Shown: piece after piece, positions 26,288 to 37,206 of the stretch | Layout of the letters: each line of letters opens with the position of its first letter | Numbering within the stretch: position 1 is the first letter of the stretch | Source: Hyphomicrobiales bacterium | GTDB taxonomy: Bacteria; Pseudomonadota; Alphaproteobacteria; Rhizobiales; Rhizobiaceae | DNA: 64,000 bases | Direction of reading: 5' to 3' | Assembly (NCBI GenBank): GCA_900473795.1 | Contig: UCMT01000024.1 | Location: 1 to 64,000, forward strand | Position numbers and translations under genes: made by a program | Notes under the pieces: generated by a model | The model's database searches: none | Told to the model about the DNA's origin: nothing | What the model saw: the letters and a program-made list of their open reading frames with translations, nothing else

Positions 26288-28588
26288 TTACCCGGCAGCA
26301 GCAAGCGACGTTTCGAGGTGGAGGGGCTGGCCACGCGATGCCGCGACGACGGCATCGACGTCCAGAATGAGAGCGACGCGGCCGTCACCGAGAATGGTGG
26401 CAGCAGCAATGCCCGGTACATGCGTGTAATTGGCTTCCAGGCTCTTGATGACGACCTGGCGCTGGCCCTGGATGGCATCGACCATCAGAGCGCGCTGGCC
26501 GCCGCCTTCGGATTCCACCAGAAGGGCGACGCCTTCCACCGGATTGGCCTGGGTCGCACGGAAATTGAGGATCCGACCGACGTCAACCAGCGGGCAGAAC
26601 GAGTTGCGGATCGAGATCAGCCGCTGCGTCGCACCGAAGGAGTGGATTGCCGCAGCATCCGGCTGCAACGTCTCGACGATCGCCGTCAGCGGCACGACCA
26701 GCGTCTGGCCGGCGACCGTGACGACCATGCCGTCGAGGACGGCCAGCGTCAGCGGCAGGCTCATGGTGAAGACGGAGCCCTGCCCCGGCTTCGACGAGAT
26801 GTTGATGCGACCGCCAAGCGCCTGGATCGACCGCTTGACCACGTCCATGCCGACGCCGCGGCCTGAAAGGTCGGAAACCTTGTCGGCGGTCGAGAAGCCT
26901 GCGTGGAAGATCAGATTGTCGATTTCCTCGTCGGACAGGTTGGCGTCCGCCGCGATCAGGTCGTTGTCGATCGCCTTCTGGCGCACTTTCTCGCGGTTGA
27001 TGCCGGCACCGTCGTCGGACAGTTCGATGACGATGCGGCCCGAGCGATGCTTGGCGGTGAGCTTCACCGTGCCTTCTGCGCTCTTGCCGGCCGCAAGGCG
27101 CTTTTCCGGCATTTCGAGGCCGTGGTCGACGGCGTTGCGGATCATATGGGTGAGCGGCTCGGCCAGCTTGTCGATGACCGTCTTGTCGACTTCGGTATTT
27201 TCACCTTCGGTGACGAGGCGAACCGACTTGCCGGTGATATCGGCGATTTCGCGGACCGTGCGGGCCATGCGCTGGAAGACCGGCTTCACCGGTTGCGCGC
27301 GGATCGCCATGACCGAGTCCTGGATTTCCCGCGTCAACTGCTGGAGTTCTTCGAGGCCCATATTGATCGAGGAGACGCCGTTGCTGTCATTCTCGATGAC
27401 GCTCTGCGACAGCATCGCCTGGTTGATGACGAGCTCTCCGACGAGGTTGATCAGGCGATCGACACGATCGAGATCGACGCGGATCGTCTGACCAGCGGCG
27501 GATGCCTGCTGGGCATTGTTCTGGGCGGCGGCAGCGGCGGCGGCCCCCTTGTCGGCAGCAGCGGCTCGCGATGCATTCCCAGCCATCTGGACGACATTGG
27601 ATGCGGTTTGGGCAGCCGTGACCGCTTCCTGAGCGGCGGCGATCTGCTCCTCTTCCTCGACGACGCCAAGCGGCGCATGCGGCTCTTCGTCGAGTGCTGA
27701 AAGGTCAAACGGGACCGGCTGCATCGGCAGTTCTTCGGACTCGCTGCTCGCGCCCTCGCCGGCGTCCACGGCAATCACTTCAAGCTCGCAATCCCATTCG
27801 GCAAATTCGAAGACGGTGCGAACCGCATCTTCCCCCTTGTCGGTCTTGATGGAGACCTTCCAGGAGAAGTAAGCGGCTTCCGGGTCCATCTGGTCGAGCG
27901 GTGGCAGGCTGTCCATGTTGCAGTGGATGCTCATCTCGCCGAGGCGGGAGAGATCGCGCAGGAGCAAGGTCGCTTCGTTACCCTTGGTGTAGAGTTCGGA
28001 TTTCGGCTTGAAGACCACCTCGTAGGCCGGGTGTTCGATCACGGCTTCTTCTTCGCCGCCGAAATCGTCAAAGGAGAAAGCAACGGGGAGAAAGCCCTCG
28101 TCATTGGGTGCTGCTGCCGCTGCGACAGGGGCAGGCTTTGGTGCCGGTGCCGCTTTGGGCGCAGCAGCGGCCTTTGGTGCGGGAGCCTCGGCAGCCGGCG
28201 GCGCCTCGCCCTTGGCAAGCGCCTCGAGCTCCCGGATCAGCTGTGCCGAGCGCGCCTGGTCGACGCTGCCGCCATCGCGGGCGACATTAGTCAGATCGGC
28301 CAGAACGTCGGCCGATTTCAACATGACCTTCAGGACTTCCTGTGTCGGTTCCAGCTTGTTGGAACGAACGCAATCAAGTGTGGTCTCGAACACATGCGCG
28401 AAGGAGACCAGATCATCCAGCGCGAAGGCGCCGGCGCCCCCCTTGATGGAGTGCACCGCGCGGAAGACCGCGTTTACCGTTTCCGGATCACGGTCGCCGT
28501 CGTTGAGCCGCAGGAGACCGGATTCCAGTTCGGCGAGCTGCTCCTCGCACTCCTGGAAGAAAATCTCTTTGATTTCGTTCATATCCAT
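26288..28588 (-). CDS. cheA: Chemotaxis histidine kinase CheA
   Basis: 766 residues with the full CheA order. Hpt domain with phosphorylated His46 in AVHSIKGGAGAF; an Ala/Pro/Lys-rich linker (about 140-165); a response-regulator docking region; dimerisation helices; GHKL kinase domain with N-box HMIRNAVDHGLEMPEKR, DDGAGINREK and GRGVGMDVVKR; and a C-terminal CheW-like domain. All catalytic boxes are intact. It phosphorylates CheY1, CheY2 and CheB and lies between cheY1 and cheW. Confidence 0.97.
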   Translation of the reverse strand: MDMNEIKEIFFQECEEQLAELESGLLRLNDGDRDPETVNAVFRAVHSIKGGAGAFALDDLVSFAHVFETTLDCVRSNKLEPTQEVLKVMLKSADVLADLTNVARDGGSVDQARSAQLIRELEALAKGEAPPAAEAPAPKAAAAPKAAPAPKPAPVAAAAAPNDEGFLPVAFSFDDFGGEEEAVIEHPAYEVVFKPKSELYTKGNEATLLLRDLSRLGEMSIHCNMDSLPPLDQMDPEAAYFSWKVSIKTDKGEDAVRTVFEFAEWDCELEVIAVDAGEGASSESEELPMQPVPFDLSALDEEPHAPLGVVEEEEQIAAAQEAVTAAQTASNVVQMAGNASRAAAADKGAAAAAAAQNNAQQASAAGQTIRVDLDRVDRLINLVGELVINQAMLSQSVIENDSNGVSSINMGLEELQQLTREIQDSVMAIRAQPVKPVFQRMARTVREIADITGKSVRLVTEGENTEVDKTVIDKLAEPLTHMIRNAVDHGLEMPEKRLAAGKSAEGTVKLTAKHRSGRIVIELSDDGAGINREKVRQKAIDNDLIAADANLSDEEIDNLIFHAGFSTADKVSDLSGRGVGMDVVKRSIQALGGRINISSKPGQGSVFTMSLPLTLAVLDGMVVTVAGQTLVVPLTAIVETLQPDAAAIHSFGATQRLISIRNSFCPLVDVGRILNFRATQANPVEGVALLVESEGGGQRALMVDAIQGQRQVVIKSLEANYTHVPGIAAATILGDGRVALILDVDAVVAASRGQPLHLETSLAAAG

Positions 28589-28604
28589 GGGTGGATTCCT
28601 GGCG

Positions 28605-28970
28605 TTAGGCTGTTACGCGCTCAATGGCATCGATCAGTTTGGTCGGATCGAACGGCTTTACGATCCAGCCGGTCGCGCCTGCCTGGCGGGCGCGGTTCTT
28701 CTTTTCCGCGTCGCTTTCCGTCGTCAGGACGAGGATCGGGATTGCCCGGTACTTCTCGTTCTTGCGCACGCCTTCGATGAAGCCGAAACCGTCGAGACGT
28801 GGCATGTTGATGTCGGTGACGATGACATCGGGATTGGCATCCTCGAGAACCTCAAGGCCCTCGACGCCGTCTTCCGCCTGGATGGTCTCGAAACCTGCAT
28901 TGTTCAGCGTGACCAAAAGCATGTTCCGGATGGTTCTGGAATCGTCGACCGTGAGAACTTTCTTTTTCAT
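28605..28970 (-). CDS. cheY1: Response regulator CheY1
   Basis: Single receiver domain of 121 residues, phosphoacceptor Asp53 (VIVTDINMPRLDG), acidic pair in LTVDDS and lysine in IVKPFD. In Sinorhizobium the equivalent works as a phosphate sink that takes phosphate back from CheA, with CheS speeding the drain. The role is inferred from the position between cheS and cheA. Confidence 0.93.
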   Translation of the reverse strand: MKKKVLTVDDSRTIRNMLLVTLNNAGFETIQAEDGVEGLEVLEDANPDVIVTDINMPRLDGFGFIEGVRKNEKYRAIPILVLTTESDAEKKNRARQAGATGWIVKPFDPTKLIDAIERVTA

Positions 28971-28973
28971 GTC

Positions 28974-29267
28974 TCAAATCTCCTTTGCCATCAGGTGATC
29001 AATGTTCACCCCGATGAGCTGCGTCGTTTTCGTGAATGCGTCCGACACCTTGGAGAAGGCGAAGGAATGCTTGTCCTCTTCCCAGCTTTTCGCGCCGGCC
29101 AATAGGACCTGAACGCAGAGCGCCCCGACGCGCTCCACTGCCGAAGCATCGATGACGAGGTTGTTGCCGCGCAAAGCCATCAGCTTGCCGTGCAGCGTGT
29201 TCGCCTCGTTCAAATCGAGAACGGGCGCGAGACTCAAACTTTTCTGAGCGGCCTTCCTGGTTGCCAT
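28974..29267 (-). CDS. cheS: CheS, STAS-domain chemotaxis protein
   Basis: 97 residues, STAS-like fold: LAPVLDLNEANTLHGKLMAL, then VIDASAVERVGALCVQVLLA, the usual STAS loop and helix. In Sinorhizobium CheS binds CheA and promotes phosphate drain through CheY1. Second gene of the operon, three bases from cheY1. Note the similarity in fold class, but not in context, to the STAS-like parts at 59847 and 63959. Confidence 0.85.
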   Translation of the reverse strand: MATRKAAQKSLSLAPVLDLNEANTLHGKLMALRGNNLVIDASAVERVGALCVQVLLAGAKSWEEDKHSFAFSKVSDAFTKTTQLIGVNIDHLMAKEI

Positions 29268-29394
29268 CTCTACTTTCCTTGCCTGACTGGGAGTAATTTA
29301 CATTGATGGTTCAACTGGTTTTCCGCCCGGCCCTGCACGCGCCGGAATTCGAAGATCGCCGCGACCGGCTGGCTGTGTTTCTGGCGGCTCATCA

Positions 29395-31014
29395 TCAGCG
29401 CCCCCATCCGGCAAGGCGGCCCTGGAGGCCGTAACCGTCATCGAAACTGTCGTCTGCCTCGCTGGCCTGTTCCTGCCGCGCAATCGCGAGAGGAACGGCA
29501 GACCGTGGCGGCGCCGCGTTCGGCGCCTGCCGCTGGACGTGGAACTGGCGGATCGTCTGGCCGAGTTCGAGGATCACCGTGTGAAGATCGTCGCACGTGT
29601 CCTTTGCGCCCGCGACCTGCCGCGCATTGACGCCGATTTCCGTGCCGATGCGGCCGAGCTCGGATGTCGCCGACTGTAGGCCGGTGACCTGTTCGGCCGT
29701 TTCGTCTGCGATACCTGCGATGGCGTCGTTGATGCCGCGAACCTGCTCGACGATGCTGCTGATCGCGTCCTGTGTGCGGCCGACCCGCTCGACGCCCGCC
29801 TCGACCTGCGATTTCGTATTCGAGACGAGCTGCTTGATTTCGCGAGCCGCGTCGCCGGAGCGCTGTGCCAAAGCACGAACTTCCTGGGCCACCACCGCAA
29901 AACCACGGCCGCTTTCGCCGGCGCGCGCCGCCTCGATGCCGGCGTTGAGAGCCAGAAGGTTGGTTTGGAAGGCGATCTCATCGATGACGCCGATGATCTG
30001 GCCGATCTTTTCGGCGGAAGCCTCGATATCAGCCATCGCGGAGATGGCCTGTCCGGCGATCTCGCCGCTGTGCTCAGCGGACTGCCGGGTCACCGCAACG
30101 CTTTTTTCCGCGATACGCGTCTGAGCGGCATTGTGCTTGACCCGATCGACGATGGCGGCAAGCGAGGCCACGGTGTCGCCGAGTGCTTCGGATTGCTCGT
30201 GCGCCTTTGCGGCGAAGTGGCCGGTCTGACCGGCAAGCGCCTGCGACGCGGTTTCCATCGTGGCCGCATGATCCGACAGTCCGATGACCTGTCGCTGCAG
30301 GACGTCGAGCGCGCCGTTCAGTTCCTGTACGAGCGGCTGGTAGGCGGCGGGAACCTCGGTCGGCGCGCGAACGGAAAGATCGCCCCGGCCGAGCGCCTGG
30401 GTCACATCGCTAAAGAGGGCGAGCGCTTCGGCCTCGCCCGCCTTGCGCTGCTCGGCGAGCTGGCGCTGGTGACTGTGGCGTTGCTCGTTGAAACGAAGGG
30501 AGACGGCAATCTCGGTGTCGACGAAGACGGTGCGCACCAGGGCAGCGACAAGGTCGTTCAGCTCCTGCTTGCGCGACTTGCCGAGCGGCAGCACGGATTT
30601 CGGCCACAGATCCTCGATCATCGAGCAGATCAGGCGCTCGAGAACGATCGCATGACCGGCGATCTGCCATCGCGGATCGAGCCCCATCTTGCTCTCGGCA
30701 TCGGATAAGACTTTGACGCGCTCGGCATAGAGGCTGTCGAAGCGGGCGTCAGTCAGCACGCTCCAGTGCGAGGATTGCAGATCATGCAGCCGTTCGATCT
30801 GGCGATCACTGGTAAAATTACGGGCAGCCTCGGGGAAAGTCTGCAGGCGCTGGAAAAGATCGCGCAACGCCAGTTCGACCTGGGCGCCCAACGACTGCCG
30901 GTTCCTGCGCAGAACATCGGTCTGGGTATCGTCGAGCCCGGCAAACCGCAGGCGCTCGAGCAGACTGCCTGCCTGAGCCTTCCTGGTCTGATCTGGCGAC
31001 GTATCCTGCCTCAC
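29395..31014 (-). CDS. icpA: Soluble globin-type chemoreceptor (IcpA-like)
   Basis: About 539 residues, no membrane segment. The N-terminal part (about 15-170) aligns with the globin-sensor domain of HemAT-type receptors, including [12 protein letters not shown] and GLDPRWQI. The position nine residues before the tryptophan, where the family has the haem-binding histidine, is Glu. A HAMP-like region and a receptor signalling domain with the hairpin tip [20 protein letters not shown] follow. GTG at 31014 was chosen because GGGGA precedes it by five bases; a GTG eight codons earlier has no ribosome site. First gene of the chemotaxis operon. The extended C-terminus lacks an evident CheR-binding pentapeptide. 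Confidence 0.88.
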   Translation of the reverse strand: MRQDTSPDQTRKAQAGSLLERLRFAGLDDTQTDVLRRNRQSLGAQVELALRDLFQRLQTFPEAARNFTSDRQIERLHDLQSSHWSVLTDARFDSLYAERVKVLSDAESKMGLDPRWQIAGHAIVLERLICSMIEDLWPKSVLPLGKSRKQELNDLVAALVRTVFVDTEIAVSLRFNEQRHSHQRQLAEQRKAGEAEALALFSDVTQALGRGDLSVRAPTEVPAAYQPLVQELNGALDVLQRQVIGLSDHAATMETASQALAGQTGHFAAKAHEQSEALGDTVASLAAIVDRVKHNAAQTRIAEKSVAVTRQSAEHSGEIAGQAISAMADIEASAEKIGQIIGVIDEIAFQTNLLALNAGIEAARAGESGRGFAVVAQEVRALAQRSGDAAREIKQLVSNTKSQVEAGVERVGRTQDAISSIVEQVRGINDAIAGIADETAEQVTGLQSATSELGRIGTEIGVNARQVAGAKDTCDDLHTVILELGQTIRQFHVQRQAPNAAPPRSAVPLAIARQEQASEADDSFDDGYGLQGRLAGWGR

Positions 31015-31618
31015 GCTGTTCCCCGGTCCGGTGCGCACCTCTGGAAACCGGCGCGGCCTTCAGAGGGTATTTCCTAGAATTCGAACTATTGCAGCGCCTC
31101 GCGCATGCCTGACGGCGTGCGGTGCCTGTCGTGCCAACGGATAGACTGAAGGGGTGATGCCCATGCGCGCCGACTTGCAAGATGCGCGTGGAGACGGCAG
31201 CGACGCCATCCGGCCACGGCATTCGGCCGCTTCGTTCCCAAGAGATATCCGGTAAGTGCATACCGGATCGGAACCGGTTCGTCGGTACGGCATCATGCCT
31301 TGTCGGGAAGTAGAGTTTCCCACTCCGACGTGTACGACCATGTTTATGGTTAATTCCTTGCTTGAAGGTTAACGGTTGATATTCCCTTTCGGCTTTCGCT
31401 AAAATTAGCCTCGTGTTGCCGCAACCGACCCCAACCGCATGCCGCTCCGGGGTTTGCGCGCAATCAAGAAACAACAGGTTTTGAATGGTAAAACTTGAGA
31501 GTTGATCTTGCGGGCGTGGCTCGGTAACTACAGCCTATTCTGACCGGCGCAAGCCATGCACAAGCATAGCCGGTCACGGTGAAGCGGCATCATGACGATG
31601 ACGTAGAAGGAACGAGCA
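31015..31618. other. Intergenic region upstream of the chemotaxis operon
   Basis: About 600 bases without a supported gene. It should contain the leftward promoter of icpA-che and a rightward promoter for the small gene at 31619. The part around 31340-31420 is AT-rich with GGTTAA/GGTTAACGG repeats. I see no convincing larger reading frame on either strand. Confidence 0.45.
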
Positions 31619-31732
31619 ATGATTGTTCTGGGACTGAGTGCTACGCTGATTGCCACGCTGACGCTGGCCGCGATCTCCATGCTCCTCAATATCGAGGAAG
31701 ACCGCAAGTCTATGAATTCGCGGGTTTTTTAA
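31619..31732 (+). CDS. Small single-pass membrane protein, 37 residues
   Basis: Short gene starting MIVLGLSATLIATLTLAAIS and ending RKSMNSRVF. Residues 2-23 form one uninterrupted hydrophobic helix, then a charged segment NIEEDRKS. AGAAGG lies 8 bases upstream of the ATG, a strong ribosome site. No family recognised. It lies alone between the chemotaxis and rhamnose loci, on the opposite strand to both. Short length leaves some doubt, but ribosome site and helix together support it. Confidence 0.6.
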   Translation: MIVLGLSATLIATLTLAAISMLLNIEEDRKSMNSRVF

Positions 31733-31804
31733 GAACCTCTTCGAAATCTCCCGACACGCTGTAGTTTTCCTGCCTGACGTTGCTTCACGTCAAGCTGTTT
31801 GTTC

Positions 31805-33181
31805 TCACGCCGTTTCAGACCGCCCGGCTTCAGCCCGCCATTTTTCGGCATAAGCCCTGTAGTTCTCGGGCACATGACCGCCGAACTCCGCCGTATGAAC
31901 CTGTGCCCGACTGCCATCGGCAAGGCAGGCAGCGCCGAGGCTCGTTCCCGTCGCGCTCTGGCTACCGATCAGCACCGGTCTTCCTGTCGCCGCACTCAGC
32001 ATGCGCAGATATGTCGGGTTCGCCGCAAACGGCCCCTCGACGACGATCTCCCCCCGGGCGCCGATCAGATCGAGGCATGTCGCACTCATCATCGCCAGAT
32101 AGAAGGACACGACGGCGAAGCGCTCCGCGCCCGTCAGTGCATCCTCCTCGCAAGTCCACCTCGCCTTTGCCCGCGGAAAAGGGCCCGAGCCTTCCGGCAC
32201 AGCCGGCAGCAGCATGCATTGGCGAGCCGCCATTGCCGCTTCGGCGTCCTCGGAAACGGTGATCGCCGCGTCAGGGATCAGGGTTGCAAAGGCACGGCCG
32301 CCCATGAACCGCGCCGAAGGCACGGGGTCACCGAGCGCATTGACGTTAATCAGCGTATCACGCGCTTCGTCCAGAACCACCTTGTCCGCGCCCATCGCCA
32401 TGATCACCACCCAGGTTCCCGTGGAGACGACAGCGAAAGGTGCTGGCCGCGTCAGGACATGGGGCAGCAGCGAGGCGTTGGAATCGTGGATGCCGCAGAA
32501 GACCGGCAAGCCTGCCGGCAGGCCGCTTTCCTTTGCGGCCTGCGCGGTCAAACCACCCAGAAAGTCGCTTGCCCGACGCACCGGCGCAAACAGCGGCCGC
32601 CAGCCGCGGGCGTCGACCATCGTCGAGAAATCGCCGGCATAGGGATTCCAGAGATCGGTGTGGCAGCCGAGCGAGGTCAATTCGGTAGAGAGTACGCCGC
32701 TTAGCCGATACGACCAGTATTGCGCATAGGTGAGGATCGTTGCGACATTGGCAAACAGCTCCGGGAACGTCTGTTCCTGCCAGTAGATCTGCGCGCCGAT
32801 ATTCAGCCCCATCGGCAGCCGCGCGGCGCCGGTCTCAACGAAGGATGGCCGAACCCTGTCATAATCCGCTGCCAGCGTATCCGGTCCGGTAAATTCATAG
32901 TCGAGCAGCGGCAGCGCCAGGTGGCCGTTCTTGTCGAGGAGCACGGCCGTCGCACCGTGCGTGGTCACGGAGATCGCATCGATCGGCTTTTCCGCATTAA
33001 GCGCTGCGAGGCTTTCGACGATGAAGCGCCACAGCCGCTCCACGTCGAAATGCGGGTAGAGGCCATCGACCGTCACGCCATTGGCCGTCTTGCGCACGGC
33101 GATTTCCTCGAACCGATCGAGATCGACCAGCGCGACCTTGGCATTCGTCTTGCCGATGTCGATGACGGCGACGGTTTTCAT
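31805..33181 (-). CDS. rhaK: L-rhamnulose kinase RhaK (FGGY family)
   Basis: 458 residues of the FGGY sugar kinase family. N-terminal phosphate loop VAVIDIGKTNAKVALVDLD, substrate region AISVTTHGATAVLLD, and a C-terminal nucleotide site with VVEGPFAANPTYLRMLSAAT. It phosphorylates the sugar after isomerisation. The assignment to rhamnose comes from the surrounding rha genes and their order, which matches Rhizobium leguminosarum rhaRSTPQUK; in that species the kinase is also needed for transport. Last gene of the leftward operon, four bases after rhaU. Confidence 0.9.
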   Translation of the reverse strand: MKTVAVIDIGKTNAKVALVDLDRFEEIAVRKTANGVTVDGLYPHFDVERLWRFIVESLAALNAEKPIDAISVTTHGATAVLLDKNGHLALPLLDYEFTGPDTLAADYDRVRPSFVETGAARLPMGLNIGAQIYWQEQTFPELFANVATILTYAQYWSYRLSGVLSTELTSLGCHTDLWNPYAGDFSTMVDARGWRPLFAPVRRASDFLGGLTAQAAKESGLPAGLPVFCGIHDSNASLLPHVLTRPAPFAVVSTGTWVVIMAMGADKVVLDEARDTLINVNALGDPVPSARFMGGRAFATLIPDAAITVSEDAEAAMAARQCMLLPAVPEGSGPFPRAKARWTCEEDALTGAERFAVVSFYLAMMSATCLDLIGARGEIVVEGPFAANPTYLRMLSAATGRPVLIGSQSATGTSLGAACLADGSRAQVHTAEFGGHVPENYRAYAEKWRAEAGRSETA

Positions 33182-33185
33182 GGCA

Positions 33186-33500
33186 TCACTTCATGTGAAA
33201 GACGGTGACGAGCGGAACGGCGACAGGCTCGTTGTCCGCCTTCGTCTCCATGATGTCGGCCATATAGGTCCACCACTTCTGCATCACCGGATGCTTGGGC
33301 AGGTCGGCCATCGTGTGGTCGTTGCGCCGCCAGAGGACGCCGAACAGAAGGTTGGTCTCCTCATCGAGATGGATGGAGTAATCCGACACGCCGGCCGACG
33401 TCAGAAGTTCCGACAGTTCCGGCCAGATGGCGTCGTGGCGGGCCTTGTACTCCTCGGCCATGCCTGGATTGAGCCGCATGCGAAAGGCGTATTTTTCCAT
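33186..33500 (-). CDS. rhaU: L-rhamnose mutarotase RhaU
   Basis: 104 residues, the normal length of the RhaM/RhaU family. It begins [20 protein letters not shown] and has the proposed catalytic histidine in [11 protein letters not shown] and the paired [10 protein letters not shown] near the C-terminus. It interconverts alpha and beta L-rhamnose to feed the isomerase. Between rhaQ and rhaK, short gaps on both sides. Confidence 0.94.
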   Translation of the reverse strand: MEKYAFRMRLNPGMAEEYKARHDAIWPELSELLTSAGVSDYSIHLDEETNLLFGVLWRRNDHTMADLPKHPVMQKWWTYMADIMETKADNEPVAVPLVTVFHMK

Positions 33501-33509
33501 GGCTCGTCC

Positions 33510-34514
33510 TCAATGCGCGGCGCGGCGGCGGGCGCGAGCCCACAGGATCGGCAGGGCGATGACGGAAATCAACAGCACGCCGATGAAGATCGACATGACG
33601 ATGCCGGGCACGTTCAAGAGGCCGAAGCCGAAAGTGACCATGCCCATGATGAAGGCGGCGAGCACGACGCCCGGAATGGTGCCGGAGCCGCCGAGAATGC
33701 TGACCCCGCCGAGAACCACCATCGTTACGACTTCGAGTTCGACGCCAAGCGCGATCGACGGCCGGGTGGAACCGAGCCGCGAGGTGAGGCAGATCGAGGC
33801 GATGCCGGCCATCAGGCCCGTCAGTAGGAAGAGGATGAACTTGACACGGCCGACACGCACGCCGGAGAACAGCGCTGCCGTCTGATTGTTGCCGATCGCA
33901 TAGACCGCGCGGCCGAAATTCGTCTTGTGCAGCACGACGCTGTAGATCGCCGCGAAGACGGCGAAGAGAACGAACTCGAAGGAGAACACCCACCAGACAT
34001 AGCCCTGCCCGAAGTAAGCGAAGCTCGCAGGATAGCCGGTAAAGGCCTTGTCGCCGAGAATGATGAAAGACAGGCCGCGAAAGAGGCTCATCGTGCCGAT
34101 GGTGACGACGATCGACGGCAGGCCGAGACCGGTGATCAGCAAGCCGTTGATCATGCCGCAGACGAGGCCGGTGCCGAGACCGACGGCGACCAGGACCGGC
34201 GTGTCGAAACCGAAGCTGACGGCAAGCCCCATGACCGTCGAGGAGAGCGCAATGATCGAAGCAACCGACAGGTCGATCTCGCCGGCGATGATCACCAGCG
34301 CCATGGCAAAGGCGATCATCGCCTTCTCAGTGAAATTGAACGTCGCGTCGGACAGGTTCCACGGGTCGAGGAAATACGGCGAGGCGAAGGAGTTGATCGT
34401 GAAGATCAGCACGGCCACGACCAGAAGCAGGCTTTCCCAGCTTTTCAACAGCCGATTGCCGCGGCTTTGCAACCGGTCGGGAATGACCCGGGGTGAAAGA
34501 TTCAGCTCCGCCAT
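33510..34514 (-). CDS. rhaQ: Rhamnose ABC transporter permease RhaQ
   Basis: 334 residues, about eight to ten membrane helices, of the ribose/xylose-type permease family. The family signature GLGLPSIVVTIGTMSLFRGL and VVLGGVSILGGSGTIPGVVL are present. The ATG at 34514 overlaps the rhaP stop (TGATG). The open frame continues over rhaP but only this start gives the usual hydrophilic N-terminus (MAELNLSPRVIPDRLQ). Pairs with RhaP to form the membrane channel. Confidence 0.92.
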   Translation of the reverse strand: MAELNLSPRVIPDRLQSRGNRLLKSWESLLLVVAVLIFTINSFASPYFLDPWNLSDATFNFTEKAMIAFAMALVIIAGEIDLSVASIIALSSTVMGLAVSFGFDTPVLVAVGLGTGLVCGMINGLLITGLGLPSIVVTIGTMSLFRGLSFIILGDKAFTGYPASFAYFGQGYVWWVFSFEFVLFAVFAAIYSVVLHKTNFGRAVYAIGNNQTAALFSGVRVGRVKFILFLLTGLMAGIASICLTSRLGSTRPSIALGVELEVVTMVVLGGVSILGGSGTIPGVVLAAFIMGMVTFGFGLLNVPGIVMSIFIGVLLISVIALPILWARARRRAAH

Positions 34515-35490
34515 CAGACCGCCTCCGCTTTCTTCAGAATGACACGGCCCTTGCGCTTTTCTGCCCGGGCGTTGACGGCGACGGCGATGATGATGACCGT
34601 TCCGGAAATTGCGAGCTGCGCGAAGGGCGAGATGTTGACGACCGGCAATGCGTTCTTGATCACGCCGAGGAACAGGCTGCCAAGCACGGCACCGGGCACC
34701 GAACCGATGCCACCGGCGATCGAGATGCCGCCAATGACGCAGGCCGCAATGATATCGAGTTCGAAACCGGCGGCGATATCGACGTAGGCGACGGCATAGC
34801 GCGAAACCCACAGATAGCCGGACAGACCTGCCAGCGCGCCGGACAGGCAATAGGCAAGGAAGCGCGTGCGGCCGACATCGATGCCGGTATAGACAGCCGC
34901 ATGCGGATTGCCGCCGACGGCAAAGAAGGCGCGGCCGACCGGCGTGCGCGTCATCAGCAGATAGACGGCGGCGATAGCCAGAACCGAAAGCCACGAAAGG
35001 ACCGGCAAGCCGGCGAGCGGTGCCCGCGGCAGCGCCTTGAAGGCGTCGCTCATCTGATGGGCATTGATCCAGGCGCCATTGCTCAAAAGGAAGATGGTGC
35101 CACGATAGATGGTCAGCGTGCCGAGCGTCACGACGATCGGCGGAATGTCCAGCTTCCAGACAAGCAGCCCGTTGATCGAGCCGAGTACCGCCCCGAGGGC
35201 AACGACAGCGAGAATGACCAACGGAATCGGCACGCCGGGAAATGCGGCATTGATCATCGCCGCAACCATGCCGCAGAGCGCCAGGTTGGCCGCCATGGAC
35301 AGATCGATGCAACGCGTCAGGATGACGGCCATCTGCCCGAGCGCCAGGATGATCAGGATCGAGGTGTCATTATAAACCCGGGCCAGATTGGCGGGTGCGA
35401 CGAAGCCGGGGAAGCGCAGGGTGATCGCCATCAGCAACACAGCAATGGCAATGACGAGAAGGATTTCGCGGTGCTTCAGGATTTTGGCCA

Positions 35491-35491
<1 letters not shown>
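34514..35491 (-). CDS. rhaP: Rhamnose ABC transporter permease RhaP
   Basis: 325 residues, multi-pass permease of the same family as RhaQ: DIPPIVVTLGTLTIYRGTIF and CVIGGISIAGGIGSVPGAVL. The start MAKILKHREILLVIAIAVLL at 35491 overlaps the rhaT stop as TGATG, and its own stop overlaps rhaQ in the same way, so T, P and Q are tightly coupled. Order after rhaT identifies it as P rather than Q. Confidence 0.92.
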
Positions 35492-36987
<1,496 letters not shown>

Positions 36988-37083
36988 CCGCGTTGTGGTC
37001 GTTTCCTGCAACAAGAGGCAATCCACCGGTATGATTGAATTTGAAATAAGTGTGCGGAAGCGGTAGCGGCGGACTCGATCTAC

Positions 37084-37189
37084 CCCTCCCCCTTGTGGGG
37101 AGGGTTGGGGAGGGGATTTCCTTTTCAAGAAGAAAAAGAACCCCTCCCCTCCGCTTCGCTCCGACCCTCCCCACAAGGGGGAGGGTTAG
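37084..37189. repeat. Large C/G-rich palindromic intergenic element
   Basis: The sequence from 37084 forms a nested hairpin: an outer arm CCCTCCCCCTTGTGGGGAGG pairs with its complement ending at 37189, an inner GGGGAGGGG pairs with CCCCTCCCC near 37142, and even the centre (TTTCC... / ...AAAGAA) is roughly self-complementary. Elements of this kind occur in many copies in rhizobial genomes. Here it sits between rhaS and rhaT inside the operon. Confidence 0.8.
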
Positions 37190-37206
37190 TCCGAGCAAGC
37201 CTCGCC

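Noticed and set aside
27903-29105. Open frames on the plus strand across cheA and cheY1
   Set aside because: They lie antisense to well-supported genes and have Ala/Gly/Arg-rich shadow composition.
37084-37189. Short peptide reading of the palindromic element
   Set aside because: Frames through the element simply translate the repeat (LPLVGRVG-type peptides) and have no start signals.
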